Positions 55,864-64,000 of a DNA stretch of 64,000 nucleotides are shown in pieces. The position numbers and the translations under genes were made by a program. Source of the stretch: Gallionella sp. (GTDB lineage: Bacteria > Pseudomonadota > Gammaproteobacteria > Burkholderiales > Gallionellaceae); assembly GCA_023259035.1 (NCBI GenBank), contig JAHFRA010000001.1, positions 106,950 to 170,949 of the forward strand, given 5' to 3'. The notes beneath the pieces were generated by a model, which did no database searches, was not told the origin of the DNA, and saw only the letters and a list, made by a program, of their open reading frames with translations. Numbering within the stretch: position 1 is the first letter of the stretch; each line of letters opens with the position of its first letter.

Positions 55864-56941
55864 CCGGGTGCCCGGCCAAGAGTTTTTCGGTGGCTTTCGC
55901 GCCAGCTTTTCCACCCGCTTTTTCACTGGGTTTCTCACCAGCATCCAGTAGCGCAACGCCGAGGGCTTCGCGCACTTTATTTTCAATCTCAAAAGCGACC
56001 TCGGGATGTTCGCACAGATATTCGCGCGCGTTATCTTTGCCCTGACCGATCTTTTCGCCCTTGTAGGCGTACCAGGCGCCAGATTTTTCCACCAGCTTGT
56101 GTTGCACACCCAGCTCGATGACTTCGCCTTCGCGCGAGATGCCTTCACCGTACAGAATATCGAACAACGCTTCGCGGAACGGCGGGGCCACCTTGTTCTT
56201 CACCACCTTGACGCGCGTCTCGTTGCCGATCACCTCGTCGCCCTTTTTGATCGCGCCGATGCGGCGGATATCCAGACGCACCGAGGCATAAAACTTGAGC
56301 GCGTTGCCGCCGGTGGTGGTTTCCGGGTTGCCGAACATCACACCGATCTTCATGCGGATCTGGTTGATGAAGATCACCAGCGTGTTGGTGCGCTTGATGT
56401 TGGCGGTCAGCTTCCTCAGCGCCTGCGACATCAGCCGGGCCTGCAAGCCCATGTGGGAGTCGCCCATTTCGCCCTCGATTTCGGCCTTGGGGGTGAGCGC
56501 CGCCACCGAGTCAACCACCACGATATCCACCGAGCCGGAACGCACCAGCATGTCGGCGATTTCCAGCGCCTGTTCGCCGGTGTCGGGCTGCGAAATCAGC
56601 AAATCTTCGACCTTCACGCCGAGCTTCTGCGCATACTGCGGATCGAGCGCGTGCTCCGCATCGATGAAGGCCGCCGTGCCGCCGAGCTTCTGCATTTCGG
56701 CGATCACTTGCAGCGTAAGCGTGGTCTTGCCGGAAGACTCCGGGCCGTATATCTCCACTACCCGGCCGCGCGGCAGACCGCCGACGCCCAACGCGATGTC
56801 CAAGCCCAGCGAACCGGTGGATACCACCTGGATGTCCTTGACCACTTCTCCGTCGCCCAAGCGCATGATGGAGCCCTTGCCGAATTGCTTCTCGATCTGG
56901 CTCAATGCCGCCGCGAGCGCCTTGCTCTTATTGTCATCCAT
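55847..56941 (-). CDS. recA: Recombinase RecA
   Basis: Strand-exchange protein and coprotease of the SOS response. The 364 residues contain Walker [10 protein letters not shown], the loop with [23 protein letters not shown]2 ([37 protein letters not shown]) and the C-terminal domain. The tail ([25 protein letters not shown]) is basic and Ala/Gly-rich rather than acidic. AAGGGG lies upstream of the ATG. A palindrome with GAAC-N4-GTTC is at 56999-57012. Followed by recX. Confidence 0.98.
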   Translation of the reverse strand: MDDNKSKALAAALSQIEKQFGKGSIMRLGDGEVVKDIQVVSTGSLGLDIALGVGGLPRGRVVEIYGPESSGKTTLTLQVIAEMQKLGGTAAFIDAEHALDPQYAQKLGVKVEDLLISQPDTGEQALEIADMLVRSGSVDIVVVDSVAALTPKAEIEGEMGDSHMGLQARLMSQALRKLTANIKRTNTLVIFINQIRMKIGVMFGNPETTTGGNALKFYASVRLDIRRIGAIKKGDEVIGNETRVKVVKNKVAPPFREALFDILYGEGISREGEVIELGVQHKLVEKSGAWYAYKGEKIGQGKDNAREYLCEHPEVAFEIENKVREALGVALLDAGEKPSEKAGGKAGAKATEKLLAGHPGEKKT

Positions 56942-56998
56942 TACGATCCCCTTTCAAAAAATGATGCAGGATTGTGGCATATCAACTCGCACTTGTAC

Positions 56999-57012
56999 AG
57001 AACGTTCGTTCT
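56999..57012. promoter_or_regulatory. Palindrome upstream of recA (possible LexA-type site)
   Basis: AGAACG-TT-CGTTCT is a perfect inverted repeat 58 bases before the recA start, containing GAAC-N4-GTTC. That resembles the Gram-positive SOS box rather than the CTGT-N8-ACAG box expected in Betaproteobacteria. No such CTGT box is seen here. Confidence 0.4.
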
Positions 57013-57032
57013 TTTTCTGTTCTGGGTGCCCT

Positions 57033-57530
57033 TTAAGCGGTTTCCGTGCGGCTGCCCAGCAATTCGATCACACCCTGCAACGCAAGATGCACCGATTGTG
57101 CGCGCACTTCGGCACGGTTCCCGTTGAGATGATGCAGCCGCACGTGTGTCGCACCGTGCTTGATGCCCCACGCAAACCATACCGTGCCGACCGGCTTGTC
57201 CGGCGTGCCGCCGTCCGGCCCGGCGATGCCGCTCACCGCCAATGCCACTTGCGCGCCGCTATGCTGCAACGCACCCGCCACCATCTCGCGAACCACGGCC
57301 TCGCTTACCGCACCGTGCTGATTAATTGTCGCTTCGCCCACGTTTAGCATCTGCTGTTTGGCCTGATTGGAATAAGCAATAAAGCCGCGCTCAAACCACG
57401 CCGAACTGCCCGCCACATCGGTGATAGCCTGCGCCACGCCGCCACCGGTGCAGGATTCCGCCGTCACCAGCATCAGTCCATGCGATTTCAGTACTCCGCC
57501 AACTTGAGCTGCCAATATATTCATCACCAT
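57033..57530 (-). CDS. pncC: Nicotinamide-nucleotide amidohydrolase PncC (CinA C-terminal domain)
   Basis: Deamidates nicotinamide mononucleotide to NaMN in pyridine nucleotide recycling. The 165 residues are the stand-alone CinA C-terminal domain with TAESCTGGGVAQAITDVAGSS, GAVSEAVVREM and VSGIAGPDGGTPDKPVGTVWFAW. ATG at 57530 is used; a second ATG six bases later has slightly better spacing. It lies upstream of recA on the same strand with about 90 bases between, the common cinA-recA neighbourhood. Confidence 0.93.
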   Translation of the reverse strand: MVMNILAAQVGGVLKSHGLMLVTAESCTGGGVAQAITDVAGSSAWFERGFIAYSNQAKQQMLNVGEATINQHGAVSEAVVREMVAGALQHSGAQVALAVSGIAGPDGGTPDKPVGTVWFAWGIKHGATHVRLHHLNGNRAEVRAQSVHLALQGVIELLGSRTETA

Positions 57531-57568
57531 TCCGAATCGCAGGGGCGCAATATATTAGCCCCGAACGG

Positions 57569-58771
57569 TTATTTATTTAATCCGCGCGCCAGATCATTCC
57601 GGATATCGACTATCGCCTCCAGCCCCACTCCGATGCGGATCAGACCATCCGTAATGCCTGCCGCAGCGCGCGCCTCCGGCGTGATGCGCGCATGAGTGGT
57701 ACTGGCCGGATGGGTGATGGTGGTTTTGGTGTCGCCCAGATTGGCGGTGATCGACAGCATCTGCGTGTTGTCGATCACGCGCCACGCGGCCTCCTTGCCG
57801 CTCCCCCGGGATGAAGCGACCTCGAACGATACGATGCCGCCGCCGGTTTTCTGTTGGCGCATTGCCAGTTCATGCTGCGGGTGCGATGGCAAGCCCGGAT
57901 AGAAGACTCGTGCTACGTTCGCCTGCGCCTCCAGCCAGCGCGCCAGCTCCAGCGAATTGGCGCTGTGTGCATCCATGCGCAGCTTGAGCGTTTCCAGACC
58001 CTTCAAAAAAACCCATGCATTAAACGCGCTCATCGTCGGCCCGGCGGTGCGCAGGAAACCATACACGCCTTCCATGTTCTTCCTGCTGCCCAGTACCGCG
58101 CCGCCCAGCACCCGTCCTTGCCCATCGAGGTACTTGGTCGCGGAGTGGATCACGATGTCTGCGCCCAACGCCAGCGGGCGTTGCAAGATCGGCGTGCAGA
58201 AGCAGTTGTCCACCGCCAGCAGTGCGCCGCAACCCTTCGCCACGGCGGCAATCGCGGCGATGTCGGAAATCTCGGTGAGCGGGTTGGACGGCGTTTCAAG
58301 AAAGAACAATCTGGTATTCTGGCGCACCGCCGCTTGCCATTCTGCGGCATCGGTAGCGGAAACGTAAGTCGTCTCCACGCCGAATTTTTTGATGATATTG
58401 TTGAACAGGTTGACCGTCGCGCCAAACAGGCTACGCGAAGCGACAATGTGATCGCCCGCCTTCAGCAAACCCATCACGCACGCCAATATTGCCGACATGC
58501 CGGACGCCGTGGCAACGCATTGCTCCGCGCCCTCCATCGCAGCCAGGCGCTCCTCGAACATCGTCACGGTCGGGTTGGTAAAGCGCGAGTAGATATTGCC
58601 CGGCTGCTCGCCGATGAAGCGCGCGGCGGCCTGTGCGGCATTTTCAAACACAAAGCTGGATGTCAGAAACAACGCTTCGCTGTGCTCGCCGAACTGGCTA
58701 TGCACCGAACCGGCGCGCACCGCCAAGGTTTCCGGTTGCCATGTTTCCAAATGATAATCTTGCTCGCTCAT
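57569..58771 (-). CDS. metZ: O-succinylhomoserine sulfhydrylase
   Basis: PLP enzyme that makes homocysteine from O-succinylhomoserine and sulfide. The ATG at 58771 (MSEQDYHLETW) is preferred, 400 residues. It has GNIYSRFTNPTVTMFEERLAAMEG, the PLP phosphate site ASGMSAILA, and the Lys in IHSATKYLDGQGR, with the Cys-Phe-Cys stretch DNCFCTPILQRPLALGAD typical of MetZ. It follows purF by about 87 bases. The accD-folC-dedD-cvpA-purF-metZ order is the standard betaproteobacterial arrangement. Confidence 0.94.
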   Translation of the reverse strand: MSEQDYHLETWQPETLAVRAGSVHSQFGEHSEALFLTSSFVFENAAQAAARFIGEQPGNIYSRFTNPTVTMFEERLAAMEGAEQCVATASGMSAILACVMGLLKAGDHIVASRSLFGATVNLFNNIIKKFGVETTYVSATDAAEWQAAVRQNTRLFFLETPSNPLTEISDIAAIAAVAKGCGALLAVDNCFCTPILQRPLALGADIVIHSATKYLDGQGRVLGGAVLGSRKNMEGVYGFLRTAGPTMSAFNAWVFLKGLETLKLRMDAHSANSLELARWLEAQANVARVFYPGLPSHPQHELAMRQQKTGGGIVSFEVASSRGSGKEAAWRVIDNTQMLSITANLGDTKTTITHPASTTHARITPEARAAAGITDGLIRIGVGLEAIVDIRNDLARGLNK

Positions 58772-58858
58772 CTTATCCCCACATCTCTGATACAACCCAA
58801 GCAGAGCCAGCGCTACGCCGGCTCTGCCATCTGATTCCCGTCTTCTGCTCTCTGAATC

Positions 58859-60385
58859 TCACATCGAAGAAACGCTCGTTACCAGTTCCAATTCCAACTG
58901 GTCGTCGTCTATCGGCTTGTTGGTTTTCCCGCCGCCGCGCAGCGCTTCGATCACATCCAGATAGTGCGGCGTGATATCGCCGGTGATGTAGTTGCCGTCG
59001 AAGCAGGAAGCATCGAAGTTCGCAATACCGGGATTGACCTTGCGCACCGCCGCCTTGAGGTCGTCCAGATCCTGGTAGATCAGCCGGTCCGCGCCGATCT
59101 CGCGGCAGATTCCCTCATCGTTGCGCCCGGTTGCGATCAACTCGTGGCGGCTCGGCATGTCGATGCCATACACATTCGGGAAGCGCACCGGCGGCGCGGC
59201 GGAGGCAAAATACACTTTCAGCGCGCCTGCGTCGCGCGCCATCTGCACGATCTCGCGGCTGGTGGTGCCGCGCACGATGGAATCGTCCACCAGCAGCACA
59301 TTCTTGCCCTTGAATTCGACGCCGATCGCATTCAGCTTCTGGCGCACCGATTTCTTGCGCATCGCCTGCCCCGGCATGATGAAGGTGCGCCCGATGTAGC
59401 GGTTCTTCACGAAGCCCTCGCGGAACGGGAGGTTCAGGCGGTTCGCCAGTTGCAGCGCACTGGGACGGCTGGAATCGGGAATCGGTATCACCACGTCGAT
59501 CTTCACATCGCTCCACTGGCGCTTCAATTTGTCGGCAAGATATTCGCCCATATACAGGCGCGTCTCGTACACCGAGACGCCATCGATCACCGAATCGGGC
59601 CGCGCAAAATACACATACTCGAAAATGCAGGAGTTCAGCCTGGCCTTGTCGCTGCATTGCTGGCTGTAAAAATTGCCGTCAAAATCGACGAACACCGCTT
59701 CGCCGGGTGCGACATCGCGCAGGAATTTAAAGCCCAGCGTATCCAGCGCCACACTTTCCGATGCGACCAGATATTCCGGCCCATGCTCGGATTCATGTAC
59801 ACCCACCACCAGCGGGCGAATGCCGTAGATGTCGCGGAACGCCAGCAAGCCGTAGCCGGCGATCATCGCCACCACCGCATACGCCCCGCGGCAGCGTTGG
59901 TGAACGCCGGACACCGCGGCAAAAATAGTTGGCACATCCAGGCGCAGCCCTTTGGACTTGCCCTGCAACTCGTGCGCCAGCACATTGAGCAACACTTCCG
60001 AATCGGAATTGGTGTTGACGTGGCGCAAGTCTTCCACGAACAACTGTTTCTTCAGTTCTTCGGCGTTGGTCAGGTTGCCGTTGTGCCCAAGCACGATGCC
60101 GAACGGCGAATTGACGTAGAACGGTTGCGCCTCGTTGTGATCGACGGCGGAGCCGGCGGTGGGGTAACGCACGTGGGCGATGCCCGCATTGCCCATCAGT
60201 GCGCGCATGTTGCGGGTACGGAACACATCCCGCACCAGTCCGTTGTCTTTGTGCAAATGGAAGGTATGTCCGTCCAACGTCGCAATACCGGCAGCATCCT
60301 GGCCGCGATGCTGCAAAACTTGCAATCCGTCATACAACAGATGATTAGCTGGCGATTGCGAAACTACCCCGAGAATGCCGCACAT
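58859..60385 (-). CDS. purF: Amidophosphoribosyltransferase PurF
   Basis: First committed step of purine synthesis. The nucleophile Cys2 follows Met1 ([10 protein letters not shown]), with the glutaminase features [10 protein letters not shown] and [12 protein letters not shown]. The phosphoribosyltransferase motif is [18 protein letters not shown]. The 508 residues match the E. coli type; the ending is EMQ-like acidic ([15 protein letters not shown]). It follows cvpA by 31 bases, as in E. coli cvpA-purF. Confidence 0.98.
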   Translation of the reverse strand: MCGILGVVSQSPANHLLYDGLQVLQHRGQDAAGIATLDGHTFHLHKDNGLVRDVFRTRNMRALMGNAGIAHVRYPTAGSAVDHNEAQPFYVNSPFGIVLGHNGNLTNAEELKKQLFVEDLRHVNTNSDSEVLLNVLAHELQGKSKGLRLDVPTIFAAVSGVHQRCRGAYAVVAMIAGYGLLAFRDIYGIRPLVVGVHESEHGPEYLVASESVALDTLGFKFLRDVAPGEAVFVDFDGNFYSQQCSDKARLNSCIFEYVYFARPDSVIDGVSVYETRLYMGEYLADKLKRQWSDVKIDVVIPIPDSSRPSALQLANRLNLPFREGFVKNRYIGRTFIMPGQAMRKKSVRQKLNAIGVEFKGKNVLLVDDSIVRGTTSREIVQMARDAGALKVYFASAAPPVRFPNVYGIDMPSRHELIATGRNDEGICREIGADRLIYQDLDDLKAAVRKVNPGIANFDASCFDGNYITGDITPHYLDVIEALRGGGKTNKPIDDDQLELELVTSVSSM

Positions 60386-60416
60386 AATATTATCCCAGCA
60401 ATTGGCTATCTAAAAA

Positions 60417-60935
60417 TTAACCACGAGTCCCGTAATGTATGCGTTGCGCAATATTATCCGGCAACCATGACTTGGTCAGCAGAGCTACATTTTCTGCCGC
60501 TTTGCTCATTTGCGCATTTCGCCAGAATGATCGCTCGGAAATGTGCGTCAACCCGGCCAGCCACACCAGGACAAGCACCACCAATCCGCCGCGCAACACC
60601 CCAAACAATCCGCCCAGCACGCGGTCCATCCAACCGAACCCAATCGCTTTAGCCAGCTTGGAAACCAGCCAAACCAGCACACCCCACACAACCAATGCCG
60701 CAATAAATACCACCGCATAAGCCACCGCGATACGCGCCGGTTCTTGCGCCCCTTCGACATTGATCAGGGCAGGCATCGGTATCCGCGGTGCAACGTCGCC
60801 GGCAAACAACTTGCTCAATACAAACGCAAGCGGCCAGCCAAACAACGACAACATCTCATAAATCAGACCGCGCCACATACCGAGCAACAACGAAACCAGC
60901 AATATCGCTACAACGGCAATATCAAGTCCGGTCAT
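60417..60935 (-). CDS. cvpA: CvpA family membrane protein
   Basis: Inner membrane protein named for colicin V production and now linked to envelope stress; the molecular function is unknown. The 172 residues start MTGLDIAVVAILLVSLLLGMWRGLIYEMLSL and contain four hydrophobic segments, with GWMDRVLGGLFGVLRGGLVV as the family signature. It lies 4 bases after the SPOR-domain gene and directly before purF, the common cvpA-purF pairing. Confidence 0.93.
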   Translation of the reverse strand: MTGLDIAVVAILLVSLLLGMWRGLIYEMLSLFGWPLAFVLSKLFAGDVAPRIPMPALINVEGAQEPARIAVAYAVVFIAALVVWGVLVWLVSKLAKAIGFGWMDRVLGGLFGVLRGGLVVLVLVWLAGLTHISERSFWRNAQMSKAAENVALLTKSWLPDNIAQRIHYGTRG

Positions 60936-60939
60936 TTGC

Positions 60940-61632
60940 TCAACGTGCGCTCATCACGGTCGGGTGCAGCCCGTGTTTTTCCAGCAGTTGGCGTATTTTT
61001 TCCGCTTTTTCACGCTCCGCGTAAGGCCCAACGCGAACACGGATCTTGTCACCGATCTTTTCGGTATAGGCCTTGAAGCCAAGTTTTTTCAGCTTACTGG
61101 CTTCCTGCTTCGCAGCATCAGCATTGGCATATGCGCCAACCTGTGCGACATAACTTTCAATACTGTCCGGCTTGGCTTGGTTATCAGGTTCCGGATTCTT
61201 GGGTTCTGGAGCCTTTGCCTCCGGTTGTTTGTTTGCAACCGATTGTATCTTGTTCTGCACTTCGGTCTTTGGATGGCTTGCATCTGACGGTTGATTGCTG
61301 GACGCTGCAACCGGTTTCGCACTATCAGCCTGCGCCACGGCAGGCACGGCAACGCCGGACTGAGCAACTGGTGCTGAGGCAAGCGCGACTGCGGAAGCGG
61401 CCAACGGCAATGTCTCGACCACTTCCGAAACCGCCACACCCGGCACGAACTCGCCGACTTTATCGGGAGCGGGAATGCGCAGGTCTATATCGTTTCCGGT
61501 AGGCTTGGGTTCGCTGTCCAGCACCATCGGCAGGATCACTACCACCGCCAGCGTGAGCGCGATTGCACCGATCAGGCGGCGGCGCGCCTTGCGCCTGAGA
61601 TTCAGCTCCTCGTCTGTCTGCTGTTTTGCCAT
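60940..61632 (-). CDS. dedD: SPOR-domain protein (DedD-like)
   Basis: Bitopic division-site protein. Residues 10-20 are basic (RRKARRRLIG), one membrane segment follows (about 20-40, IALTLAVVVILPMVL), then a long low-complexity periplasmic linker rich in Ala, Pro, Lys and Gln. The SPOR domain at the C-terminus (SYVAQVGAYANADAAKQEASKLKKLGFKAYTEKIGDKIRVRVGPYAEREKAEKI) binds denuded septal peptidoglycan. 230 residues. It is in the usual folC-dedD-cvpA order. Confidence 0.92.
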   Translation of the reverse strand: MAKQQTDEELNLRRKARRRLIGAIALTLAVVVILPMVLDSEPKPTGNDIDLRIPAPDKVGEFVPGVAVSEVVETLPLAASAVALASAPVAQSGVAVPAVAQADSAKPVAASSNQPSDASHPKTEVQNKIQSVANKQPEAKAPEPKNPEPDNQAKPDSIESYVAQVGAYANADAAKQEASKLKKLGFKAYTEKIGDKIRVRVGPYAEREKAEKIRQLLEKHGLHPTVMSAR

Positions 61633-61652
61633 TCTTTTAGTGAGCCCCTGAA

Positions 61653-61692
61653 TATTTTAGTCGGGCGCACCCTTCGGTCTTTGCCCAACCTA
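61653..61692. repeat. GTAGGTTGGGC-type repeat between dedD and folC
   Basis: On the minus strand GTAGGTTGGGCAAAGACCGAAGGGTGCGCCC, ending at the folC stop. It is similar to other GTAGGNTGGGC repeats in the window. Confidence 0.5.
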
Positions 61693-62988
61693 CGAAACTT
61701 GCAGTCCTTTTTCCGCCATCACTTCCGCAACGGTATAGAACGATCCGAAGGCTGCGATTCTATCATTTTCACCCGCCGCGTTACAGGCATAACGCAACGC
61801 TTCGCCGACATCAGGGAAGGTTTGAATCGTGCCGCGCACTCCGCGCTGCCGCAGCACTTGCGCCAGATTATCGGCGCTGGAGCCGCGCGGTGCGGCGATG
61901 CCCGCCACCAGCCAGGTGTCGATAAGCGGATCGAGCGCCGCCGCCACTCCCGCCATATCCTTGTCCCCGAGCATCGCGAACACCGCCCAGGTATGCGAAC
62001 AGTGCGGCAGGCTGGCAAGATTCTGCGCCAGCGAACGCGCCGCGTGCGGGTTGTGCGCCACGTCCAAGATTAGCGCCGGCTTGCCCGGCACCATCTGAAA
62101 ACGCCCCGCCAGCCGCACCTCGACCAGCCCGCGCCGCACCGCCTCCATGCTCACCGGCAACTTTTCTTTGAGCGCATCCAGCGCCGCCAGCGCCGCGCTG
62201 GCATTGTTAAGCTGGAACGCGCCGCGCAGTGCCGGGTGAGGCAACGCATTACGCGCACCGATTGTGCTGCGGTAGTTCCACTGTCCCTGCTGTGGCATAA
62301 ACCCAAACTCCCGCCCGATCCGCCAAAGCTGCGCGCCAATTTTTTCGGCATGTTCAACAACCGCCTGCGGCACATCCGTATCCGCGCAGATCGCCACACG
62401 GCCTTTGCGAAAGATACCCACCTTCTCGAACGCGATCTGCTCGCGCGTCACACCGAGGAAATCGGTGTGGTCGATGTCCACATTGGTCACCACCGCGCAG
62501 TCGTTATCGAACGCGTTAACCGCATCCAGCCTGCCGCCCAGCCCGACTTCGAGGATTGCAACGTCCACCTTGTGCCCGATGAAACACTGCATCGCGGCCA
62601 GCGTGCCAAACTCGAAATAGGTAAGCGGGGTATCGCCGCGCACCTGCTCGATCTTTTCAAACGAAGCGCATAACTCCGTATCGCTAACCTGCTGTTTATT
62701 GATGCGCACCCGCTCGTTGTAATGCAGCAGATGCGGCGAGGTGTAGCAGCCGACGCGGTATCCGGCGGCGTGCAGCATGGATTCCAGCATCGCGCACACC
62801 GAACCCTTGCCGTTGGTGCCGCCGACCGTGATGATCGGAAAACCAGGATTGAGATTCAACCGCTGTTTGACCTGCGCCACGCGCTCCAAGCCGAGCGCGA
62901 TGGTCTTGGGGTGCAGGGATTCGAGGTAGGTTAGCCAGTCGTGTAAATTCATTTTCCGGGCGAATCGCGGTGTCGCGTGCTCACTCAT
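61690..62988 (-). CDS. folC: Bifunctional dihydrofolate synthase / folylpolyglutamate synthase
   Basis: Adds glutamate to dihydropteroate and to folates. The 432 residues begin MSEHATPRFARKMNLHDWLTYLESLHP; the ATG at 62952 (MNLHDWLTYL) is an equally reasonable start. Motifs: P-loop VGGTNGKGSVCAMLES, TSPHLLHYNERVRIN, TNVDIDHTDFLG, and LDVAHNPHAARSL in the C-terminal domain. It is in the standard order with accD upstream and dedD downstream, but a DUF3147 gene and repeats lie between it and accD. Confidence 0.95.
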   Translation of the reverse strand: MSEHATPRFARKMNLHDWLTYLESLHPKTIALGLERVAQVKQRLNLNPGFPIITVGGTNGKGSVCAMLESMLHAAGYRVGCYTSPHLLHYNERVRINKQQVSDTELCASFEKIEQVRGDTPLTYFEFGTLAAMQCFIGHKVDVAILEVGLGGRLDAVNAFDNDCAVVTNVDIDHTDFLGVTREQIAFEKVGIFRKGRVAICADTDVPQAVVEHAEKIGAQLWRIGREFGFMPQQGQWNYRSTIGARNALPHPALRGAFQLNNASAALAALDALKEKLPVSMEAVRRGLVEVRLAGRFQMVPGKPALILDVAHNPHAARSLAQNLASLPHCSHTWAVFAMLGDKDMAGVAAALDPLIDTWLVAGIAAPRGSSADNLAQVLRQRGVRGTIQTFPDVGEALRYACNAAGENDRIAAFGSFYTVAEVMAEKGLQVS

Positions 62989-63080
62989 TCCTCGCCTACC
63001 GTAAAGGTATGTCTCGTCATTCGCTGCGCGGCTCCTTGCGCTTCATCCCGGAAAATAAATTTCCAGTTTTTGTAGTTTTT

Positions 63081-63218
63081 GTAGGGTGGGCAAGCTTCAT
63101 CTGCCCACGCAGTGCGGAAATCAGCGTGGGCACAAAAACGTGCCACGCAGAATGCCAACGCGGTCGGTCATTTGTAGGGCGCGCTGTGCGCACCATGGAG
63201 CGTGGAACGCACCCTACG
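63081..63218. repeat. Double GTAGGGTGGGC / GTAGGGCGC repeat between folC and DUF3147 gene
   Basis: GTAGGGTGGGCAAGC at 63081 with CTGCCCACGC and GCGTGGGCACAAAAACGTGCC follow the pattern of the 14.6 kb element. A second unit, GTAGGGCGCG (63174) ... CGCACCCTACG (63208-63218), is a separate hairpin. Two insertions side by side are likely. Confidence 0.6.
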
Positions 63219-63223
63219 TTCGC

Positions 63224-63574
63224 TCACAACTGCACCCCGACCTTGCGCAGCAAAGGCAACAGCGCAAAGTAACAAACAACGGTAGCCACAACCGAGAGTG
63301 TAAGACTCAACCAGAACCCCATGCCCTGCCTGATCAATAACGGCAACAGCAAGAACAAAACCAGCGATGGCAGTACGAGCCAGAAGATTTGGCTGGAAAG
63401 TTCAGCGATACGCAAAAGCTCTGCTCCCTCGATATACAGCCACACGAACGCCAACAATGAGATCAGTGGCAATGCGGCGAGCAGCGCGGCAAAACCGCTA
63501 CTGCGTTTGGCGATTTCCGTTATCGCCACAATGACAAATGCGGAAATACCAACTTTTAACGCGTAGTAGAACAT
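63224..63574 (-). CDS. DUF3147-family small membrane protein
   Basis: The 116 residues start MFYYALKVGISAFVIVAITEIAKRSSGFAALLAALPLISLLAFVW and have four hydrophobic segments with short loops, the pattern of the DUF3147 family. Function is unknown; it may be a small inner membrane helper. It follows the accD stop by 4 bases on the same strand, so it is likely co-transcribed with accD and folC. Confidence 0.85.
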   Translation of the reverse strand: MFYYALKVGISAFVIVAITEIAKRSSGFAALLAALPLISLLAFVWLYIEGAELLRIAELSSQIFWLVLPSLVLFLLLPLLIRQGMGFWLSLTLSVVATVVCYFALLPLLRKVGVQL

Positions 63575-63578
63575 GGGG

Positions 63579-64000
63579 TTAAGCCGCTTCGATCTCCGCC
63601 ACCGCCGACTGCTTGGTCAGCAGCGTAATCAGCGTCGCCAGTTGATTCTTCATCTCGCGCCGGTCGATGATCATGTCCACCGCGCCGTGCTCGAGCAAAA
63701 ATTCCGCGCGCTGAAAGCCTTCCGGCAGAGTCTCGCGCACCGTCTGCTGGATCACGCGCGCGCCGGCGAAGCCGATCAGCGCGCCGGGTTCGGCGATCAC
63801 CATATCGCCCATGAAGGCGAAGCTGGCGGACACGCCGCCCATGGTCGGATCGGTCAGCACCGAGATAAACGGCAGCTGGGCTTGGCTGAGTTGCGTCAAC
63901 GCGGCGCAGGTCTTGGCCATCTGCATCAATGACAACAAACCTTCCTGCATCCGCGCACCGCCGCTGGCGGCAAAGCAAATGAACGGACATTTCTGCTCCA
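63579..64000 (-). CDS. accD: Acetyl-CoA carboxylase carboxyltransferase subunit beta, C-terminal part
   Basis: Transfers carboxyl from biotin to acetyl-CoA in the first step of fatty acid synthesis. Only the last 140 or so residues are present, including [88 protein letters not shown] and the end EIEAA. The N-terminal zinc finger lies beyond the window. It begins the accD-folC-dedD-cvpA-purF-metZ stretch as read on the minus strand. Confidence 0.95.
   Translation of the reverse strand, partial: EQKCPFICFAASGGARMQEGLLSLMQMAKTCAALTQLSQAQLPFISVLTDPTMGGVSASFAFMGDMVIAEPGALIGFAGARVIQQTVRETLPEGFQRAEFLLEHGAVDMIIDRREMKNQLATLITLLTKQSAVAEIEAA

Noticed and set aside
55864..56148. N-terminal extension of RecX by 95 codons
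   Set aside because: This part lies within recA in another frame and is not like RecX; the GTG at 55863 gives the family N-terminus.
58964..60652. 562-codon open frame antisense to purF
   Set aside because: Long only because of codon bias in purF; no domain is seen and the purF assignment is certain.

Overview
The window is 64 kb of a betaproteobacterial chromosome. Gene order is typical of Nitrosomonadales: tig-clpP-clpX-lon-hupB-ppiD, ribF-ileS-lspA-ispH, recA-recX-alaS and accD-folC-dedD-cvpA-purF-metZ. The moderate GC content, a haem-rich lipoprotein and several haemerythrins fit a Gallionellaceae-type (Sideroxydans/Gallionella-like) redox-active organism, but the family assignment is inference. 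Both ends are cut, in ccmB at the left and accD at the right.

Layout. 1-0.8 kb: cytochrome c maturation genes ccmA and ccmB. 0.9-1.7 kb: fabI. 1.8-10.1 kb: a proteostasis block on the minus strand (tig, clpP, clpX, lon with a clear heat-shock promoter, hupB followed by tRNA-Val and tRNA-Asp, ppiD). 10.5-14.2 kb: class I fumarase and the Rep helicase. 14.2-23.3 kb: a small unknown gene, a MITE-like repeat, and the pair PBP1C / alpha-2-macroglobulin. 23.9-25.2 kb: an octahaem lipoprotein with its own regulatory region. 25.4-26.6 kb: a HigBA toxin-antitoxin pair lying between tRNA-Thr and a partial copy of the tRNA 3' end. 26.7-31.9 kb: ispH, lspA, ileS, ribF. 32-41.9 kb: a PhnA-like mini-protein, tldD, a nitrilase-family amidase, yhdP and glnE.

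41.9-50.2 kb is the main accessory region. It has a 1278-residue SARP/pseudo-cyclase/ATPase/TPR regulator, divergent from a haemerythrin, an HD-GYP-haemerythrin fusion, a broken chemoreceptor remnant, a second free haemerythrin and a STAS protein. Def and a REC protein lacking its phospho-acceptor Asp follow. Together these look like an oxygen- or redox-responsive signalling locus (inference). 50.2-57 kb: alaS with a second, decayed copy of its own 3' end beyond it, a histidine kinase and a REC-TPR regulator inserted between alaS and recX, then recA. 57-64 kb: pncC, metZ, purF, cvpA, a SPOR protein, folC, a DUF3147 protein and accD.

Short GTAGGGTGGGC-type hairpin repeats lie in several intergenic gaps, and a palindromic CCCTCTCC/GGGAGAGGG repeat has inserted in frame into glnE. 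No CRISPR array, rRNA, transposase gene or prophage was found. Start codons were chosen by eye from ribosome binding sites and family N-termini; operators and promoters are pattern matches, not demonstrated.
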